In this document: positions 5,474 to 8,457 of the stretch, in pieces
Layout of the letters: each line of letters begins with the position of its first letter
Numbering within the stretch: position 1 is the stretch's first letter
Assembly: GCA_964620215.1 (NCBI GenBank)
Contig: CAZUJE010000123.1
Span: 1 to 8,457, forward strand
DNA: 8,457 nucleotides
Reading direction: 5' to 3'
From: JAUSIF01 sp964620215
Lineage (GTDB): Bacteria; Pseudomonadota; Alphaproteobacteria; Rhizobiales; Xanthobacteraceae
Position numbers and translations under genes: made by a program
The notes under the pieces: generated by a model
What the model was told of the DNA's origin: nothing
Seen by the model: the letters and a program-made list of their open reading frames with translations, nothing else
The model's database searches: none

Positions 5474-6937
5474 TCAACTCGCCTCGGCCAGCAGCGAAAG
5501 CTGCTTCGGCGCCTTGTCGCCGTTCTGGTCCGTGAGCGCCGTCGGATACTGGCCGGTGAAGCAATGGTCGGTGAATTGCGGGCGGTCCGGATTGCGCTTT
5601 TCCTCACCCATCGCGCGGTAGAGTCCTTCGATGGAAAGAAACTGCAAGGAATCCGCGCCAATATATTTGCACATTTCCTCCAGGCTGTGCGTGGCGGCGA
5701 GGAGTTTCTCGCGCTCCGGCGTGTCGATGCCGTAGAAATCGGAATGCGTGATCGGCGGGCTGGCGATCCGCATGTGGACTTCCTTGGCACCCGCCTCGCG
5801 CATCATGCGCACAATTTTAATGGAAGTGGTGCCGCGCACCAGTGAATCATCGAGCAACACAATCCGTTTGCCGTTCACGATGGCGCGGTTGGCCGAATGC
5901 TTCAGGCGGACGCCCAACTCGCGGATCTGTTGCGCCGGCTCAATGAAGGTGCGGCCCACATCGTGATTGCGGATGATGCCAAGTTCGTAAGGAATTTCCG
6001 ATTCCGGGCTGTACCCAATCGCCGCCGGAAACCCGGATTCCGGGCCCGGCCCCCCCCCGTCGCCNNNNNNNNNNAGCTGGATGCCCAAATTCTTGCGCGT
6101 CTCGTACACGCTGCGGCCGCCGATGCTGGAATCAGGCCGCGCGAAATAAATGTATTCGAAGATGCACGGGCGCGGCGCCATCGCCGGGAACGGCTTGATC
6201 GACTGCACGCCTTCCGACGTGATGACGACCACTTCGCCGTTTTCAATGTCGCGCTCGTAGCGCGCGCCAATGATTTCCAAAGCGCAGGTTTCGGAGGCGA
6301 GAATATATGCATCGCCAAGGCGGCCGAGCACCAGCGGGCGGATGCCCAAGGGGTCGCGGGCACCGATCAGTTTCTTGTTGGTCATCGCGACAAATGCATA
6401 AGCGCCTTCCAGCGAGCGTAGCGCGTCGATGAAGCGCTCCACGAAGCGCGGCAGTTTTGAACGGGCGACGAGATGCAGCATCACCTCGGTATCGGTGGTG
6501 GACTGCATGATCGCCCCTTCGCGCACGAGCTGGCGGCGAAGCGAAATGCCGTTAGTGAGATTTCCATTGTGACCAATGGCGAAGCCGCCGGCGTCGAGTT
6601 CCGCGAACAGGGGCTGCACGTTGCGGAGGATGGTCGCGCCGGTCGTCGAGTAGCGCACATGGCCCATGGCCATGGTGCCGGGCAGGCCGTCGATCACGCT
6701 GCGCTTGGAAAAGGTGTCGCCGACAAGGCCGAGGCGGCGTTCGGGGTAAAACCGTTTGCCATCGAAGCTGACGATGCCCGCCGCTTCCTGGCCGCGATGC
6801 TGGAGCGCATGCAGGCCGAGCGCTGTGATCGCCGATGCTTCAGGATGATTGAAGACGCCGAATACGCCGCATTCTTCGCGCAGGCGATCGTCGTGATTTT
6901 CGTCCAACTCGTTCTCGCCGACTTGTTCCAAGGCCAT
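5474..6937 (-). CDS. purF: amidophosphoribosyltransferase (interrupted by an assembly gap)
   Basis: PurF makes 5-phosphoribosylamine from PRPP and glutamine, the first committed step of purine synthesis, in the cytoplasm. A 22-residue propeptide precedes the nucleophile Cys23 (E-E-C-G-V-F-G-V), followed by the class II glutamine amidotransferase landmarks HVRYSTTG (93-100), HNGNLTN (123-129) and RDPLGIRP (194-201). The phosphoribosyltransferase half has the PRPP loop IVLLDDSLVRGTTS (359-372). A GGAGG (6947-6943) 5 bases ahead of the ATG supports the start. Ten N (6065-6074) fall at residues 288-291; after them GDGGGPGPESGFPAAIGY stands where ADVVVPVPDSGVPAAIGY is expected, with D326 where Tyr is conserved. 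The frame is kept, so this is sequencing error and not a pseudogene. About four residues are missing compared with B. subtilis PurF. It follows cvpA on the same strand. Confidence 0.96.
   Translation of the reverse strand: MALEQVGENELDENHDDRLREECGVFGVFNHPEASAITALGLHALQHRGQEAAGIVSFDGKRFYPERRLGLVGDTFSKRSVIDGLPGTMAMGHVRYSTTGATILRNVQPLFAELDAGGFAIGHNGNLTNGISLRRQLVREGAIMQSTTDTEVMLHLVARSKLPRFVERFIDALRSLEGAYAFVAMTNKKLIGARDPLGIRPLVLGRLGDAYILASETCALEIIGARYERDIENGEVVVITSEGVQSIKPFPAMAPRPCIFEYIYFARPDSSIGGRSVYETRKNLGIQXXXXGDGGGPGPESGFPAAIGYSPESEIPYELGIIRNHDVGRTFIEPAQQIRELGVRLKHSANRAIVNGKRIVLLDDSLVRGTTSIKIVRMMREAGAKEVHMRIASPPITHSDFYGIDTPEREKLLAATHSLEEMCKYIGADSLQFLSIEGLYRAMGEEKRNPDRPQFTDHCFTGQYPTALTDQNGDKAPKQLSLLAEAS
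6065..6074. other. assembly gap (10 N) within purF
   Basis: Ten N mark a join of unknown true length. By comparison with the recalled PurF sequence of B. subtilis, seven residues are expected between LGIQL and the ADVVVP segment, where the N leave room for three, so the true gap is likely about 22 bases. The bases at about 6022-6064 left of the gap also look miscalled. Confidence 0.95.
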
Positions 6938-6942
6938 CCGGC

Positions 6943-6947
6943 CCTCC
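6943..6947 (-). promoter_or_regulatory. ribosome binding site of purF
   Basis: GGAGG on the minus strand, 5 bases before the purF ATG at 6937, supports the start that keeps the propeptide ahead of Cys23. Confidence 0.8.
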
Positions 6948-7075
6948 GGCTCGAAGCGTGACCACGTCGTTGCGCGTTCACACCCGGCAACTGGTAGAAA
7001 CTACACCGGAAATGGCGTTGCTTCCGGCAATTTCAAGTCCTGCATACGCGAGTCGAAGCAGGGACGGTAGGTCTG

Positions 7076-7630
7076 TTAACGCGCGGCCGGCGGCGTATCT
7101 GCGGGCGCGTCGTCGCCTCCACGCGGCGGCCGCTTTGAGATCAGCCGTTCCATATCTTCCGGCAAGACTGACTGCAACCATGTTCCGGCAACTTGTAACA
7201 CAATCGCAGATTTAGCGCCTTTTACCCATTCAGGGCGGCCTTTTTCGGGCACCAGCCAGGCAAAAAACAAGAAGGCAACCACCATGATCAGAAAACCGCG
7301 GCCGAGACCGAACAGGAAGCCAAGCGCACGGTCCAGCGCGCCGACGCGGCTGTCGAGGATCAGGTCGGAAATCTTAACCGTGAACAGCGAAATGATGAGC
7401 AGCGTGATGAGGAACACGCCGCCGATGGCGACCGCCTTGGCCACCAGATCGTTTGTCACATACTGTTTGATGAAGACTTCGGCGCGGGCGTAACCGTAGA
7501 GCGTCACCACCGCCGCGATCAGCCATGAGGCGATCGACAGGATTTCGCGCATGAACCCGCGCACCATCGCGAGGATTCCCGAGATCAGCATGACCACGAG
7601 AAGGCCAATATCGAGCAAAGTCAGCGGCAT
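7076..7630 (-). CDS. cvpA: CvpA family membrane protein
   Basis: A 184-residue integral membrane protein of the CvpA family, named for the E. coli gene needed for colicin V production and commonly found just upstream of purF; its molecular role is not well defined, though links to envelope stress tolerance are reported. Four hydrophobic segments are visible at about 3-22 (LTLLDIGLLVVMLISGILAM), 30-46, 64-84 (AVAIGGVFLITLLIISLFTV), and 103-122 (FLFGLGRGFLIMVVAFLFFAW), together with the family signature VGALDRALGFLFGLGRGF. The C-terminal 30 residues are hydrophilic and rich in Pro, Ala and Asp. The ATG at 7630 (MPLTLLDIGL) is the usual family start; a longer frame reading 48 residues further upstream has an unlikely Arg/Pro-rich extension. 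No strong ribosome binding site is seen. The gene precedes purF by 138 bases on the same strand. Confidence 0.93.
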   Translation of the reverse strand: MPLTLLDIGLLVVMLISGILAMVRGFMREILSIASWLIAAVVTLYGYARAEVFIKQYVTNDLVAKAVAIGGVFLITLLIISLFTVKISDLILDSRVGALDRALGFLFGLGRGFLIMVVAFLFFAWLVPEKGRPEWVKGAKSAIVLQVAGTWLQSVLPEDMERLISKRPPRGGDDAPADTPPAAR

Positions 7631-7715
7631 GTAGCGAAGCCCGCGTTCCGTGAGGGAATCCCGACTCGAAAAGGGTGGCCGGGCGGGATGCTTATAACCC
7701 CGCCAAACGACACAG

Positions 7716-8457
7716 TCACCCGTCTTCTCCGCGCCCCGCCGCCGCACGTAACCCCTTGGGCGAGCGGGCGGCAATGTCGGCCACCAGGCGGTCCAGCGCG
7801 GCCACGGCGGTCATGGAAATTCCATCCACGCCTTCGGACTTGCCGGACTCCGGTACCACGGCGCGGTTGAAGCCGAGTTTTACGGCCTCCTTCAAGCGGG
7901 CAGCTCCCTGCGGCACCGCCCGTACGGCGCCGGTCAGGCTGACTTCGCCGTAATAAACGGCGTCCTGCGGAAGCGATGAGCCGGAGAGCGATGAAACGAG
8001 TGCTGCCGCGATGGCGAGATCGGCGGCAGGTTCATTAATCCGAAGTCCTCCGGCGACATTCAGATAAACGTCATGGCCGGACAGGCGGACTCCGCAGCGC
8101 GCTTCCAGCACCGCGAGGATCATGGAGAGGCGGCTGCTATCCGCTCCGACCACCGCGCGGCGCGGAGTGCCAAGGGACGTGGGCGCGACCAGCGCCTGGA
8201 TTTCCACAAGCAGCGGCCGCGTGCCTTCGATGCCCGCGAACACGGCGGTGCCCGGACTGCCGAGATCGCGGTCCGACAGAAACAGCGCCGACGGATTTTC
8301 CACTTCGGACAATCCGCGCCCGGTCATCTCGAATACGCCGATCTCGTCGGTGGGGCCGAAACGGTTTTTCAGCGCCCGCAAAATTCTGAACTGCTGGCTG
8401 CCTTCGCCCTCGAACGAAAGCACCGCATCGACCATGTGTTCGACCACGCGCGGACCG
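7716..8457 (-). CDS. radA: DNA repair protein RadA (Sms), C-terminal part (5' end cut by window)
   Basis: RadA is a RecA-related ATPase that acts as a branch-migration helicase in homologous recombination and repair. The visible 247 residues begin G-P-R-V-V-E-H-M-V-D, shortly after where the Walker region would lie, and include the RadA-specific KNRFG motif (in LKNRFGPTDEIGVFEM). They continue into the Lon protease-like C-terminal domain (GVRLSGHDVYLNVAGG, NEPAADLAIAAAL, YYGEVSLTGAVRAVP, ARLKEAVKLGF). The Lon catalytic Ser position reads Ala in E-P-A-A-D, as usual for RadA, so no peptidase activity is expected. The N-terminal zinc finger and Walker A lie outside the window. It ends with TGA 85 bases before cvpA, in the radA-cvpA-purF order I recall in Rhizobiales. 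Confidence 0.96.
   Translation of the reverse strand, partial: GPRVVEHMVDAVLSFEGEGSQQFRILRALKNRFGPTDEIGVFEMTGRGLSEVENPSALFLSDRDLGSPGTAVFAGIEGTRPLLVEIQALVAPTSLGTPRRAVVGADSSRLSMILAVLEARCGVRLSGHDVYLNVAGGLRINEPAADLAIAAALVSSLSGSSLPQDAVYYGEVSLTGAVRAVPQGAARLKEAVKLGFNRAVVPESGKSEGVDGISMTAVAALDRLVADIAARSPKGLRAAAGRGEDG

Noticed and set aside
5441..5477. CTAGC/GCTAG pair between the low-GC gene and purF as target-site duplication or terminator
   Set aside because: Five bp with a long loop and inverted rather than direct; no matching copy at the other edge of the low-GC stretch.
6473..6961. Open frame of 162 codons on the plus strand opposite purF
   Set aside because: Lies wholly antisense to a well-conserved part of PurF and shows no domain or ribosome binding site.
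7006..7027. CCGGAA/TTCCGG hairpin upstream of purF as a riboswitch or purine operator
   Set aside because: Only 6 bp, no aptamer-like conserved core, and it does not resemble a PurR box; chance occurrence is likely at this GC content.
7682..7704. Inverted repeat GGCGGG/CCCGCC between radA and cvpA as a terminator
   Set aside because: Six-bp stem with an 11-base loop and no T run following on the minus strand; too weak to call.
7631..7774. Longer start for cvpA adding 48 residues and overlapping the end of radA
   Set aside because: Extension is Arg/Pro-rich and unlike CvpA proteins, which begin directly with the first membrane helix as from ATG 7630.

Overview
The window is a high-GC (roughly 60% by eye) stretch of a bacterial chromosome. 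Gene content and order (panB; a YfgM-like protein followed by der; radA-cvpA-purF followed by an SDR gene) together with protein style point to an alphaproteobacterium of the Rhizobiales/Hyphomicrobiales, probably near Bradyrhizobiaceae/Xanthobacteraceae. A 49-base palindrome at 1656-1704 of a type I recall as dispersed in these genomes supports this. It is draft assembly: ten N lie inside purF, and the sequence just left of the gap and at the very start of the window looks poor.

Left block (1-3109, plus strand): the 3' end of panB (pantothenate synthesis), then an inner-membrane YfgM-like protein with a TPR-like periplasmic part, overlapped by one base by a small predicted outer-membrane lipoprotein, then, after the palindrome, the double-GTPase ribosome assembly factor Der. 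The YfgM-like/lipoprotein/Der order mirrors the well-known yfgM-bamB-der cluster, but the BamB beta-propeller is absent and a 142-residue lipoprotein sits in its place. A strong hairpin closes der.

Middle block (3124-4947, minus strand): a Bug/TctC-type periplasmic solute-binding protein with its own clear ribosome binding site and a likely sigma70 promoter overlaid by a perfect dyad, and a classical SDR oxidoreductase.

Right block (5042-8457): a short AT-rich plus-strand gene for an unrecognised two-helix membrane protein (about 43% GC by hand count) separates the SDR gene from a minus-strand radA-cvpA-purF series (recombination repair, membrane protein CvpA, first committed step of purine synthesis). 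The low-GC gene looks like a later insertion into an otherwise conservative housekeeping neighbourhood.

No gene-free stretch exceeds 300 bases. I see no tRNA, rRNA, CRISPR array, insertion sequence or integrase. No multi-gene novel system is evident; the best leads are the low-GC membrane protein, the small lipoprotein in the BamB slot, and two promoter-overlapping dyads of identical geometry (7-13-7).
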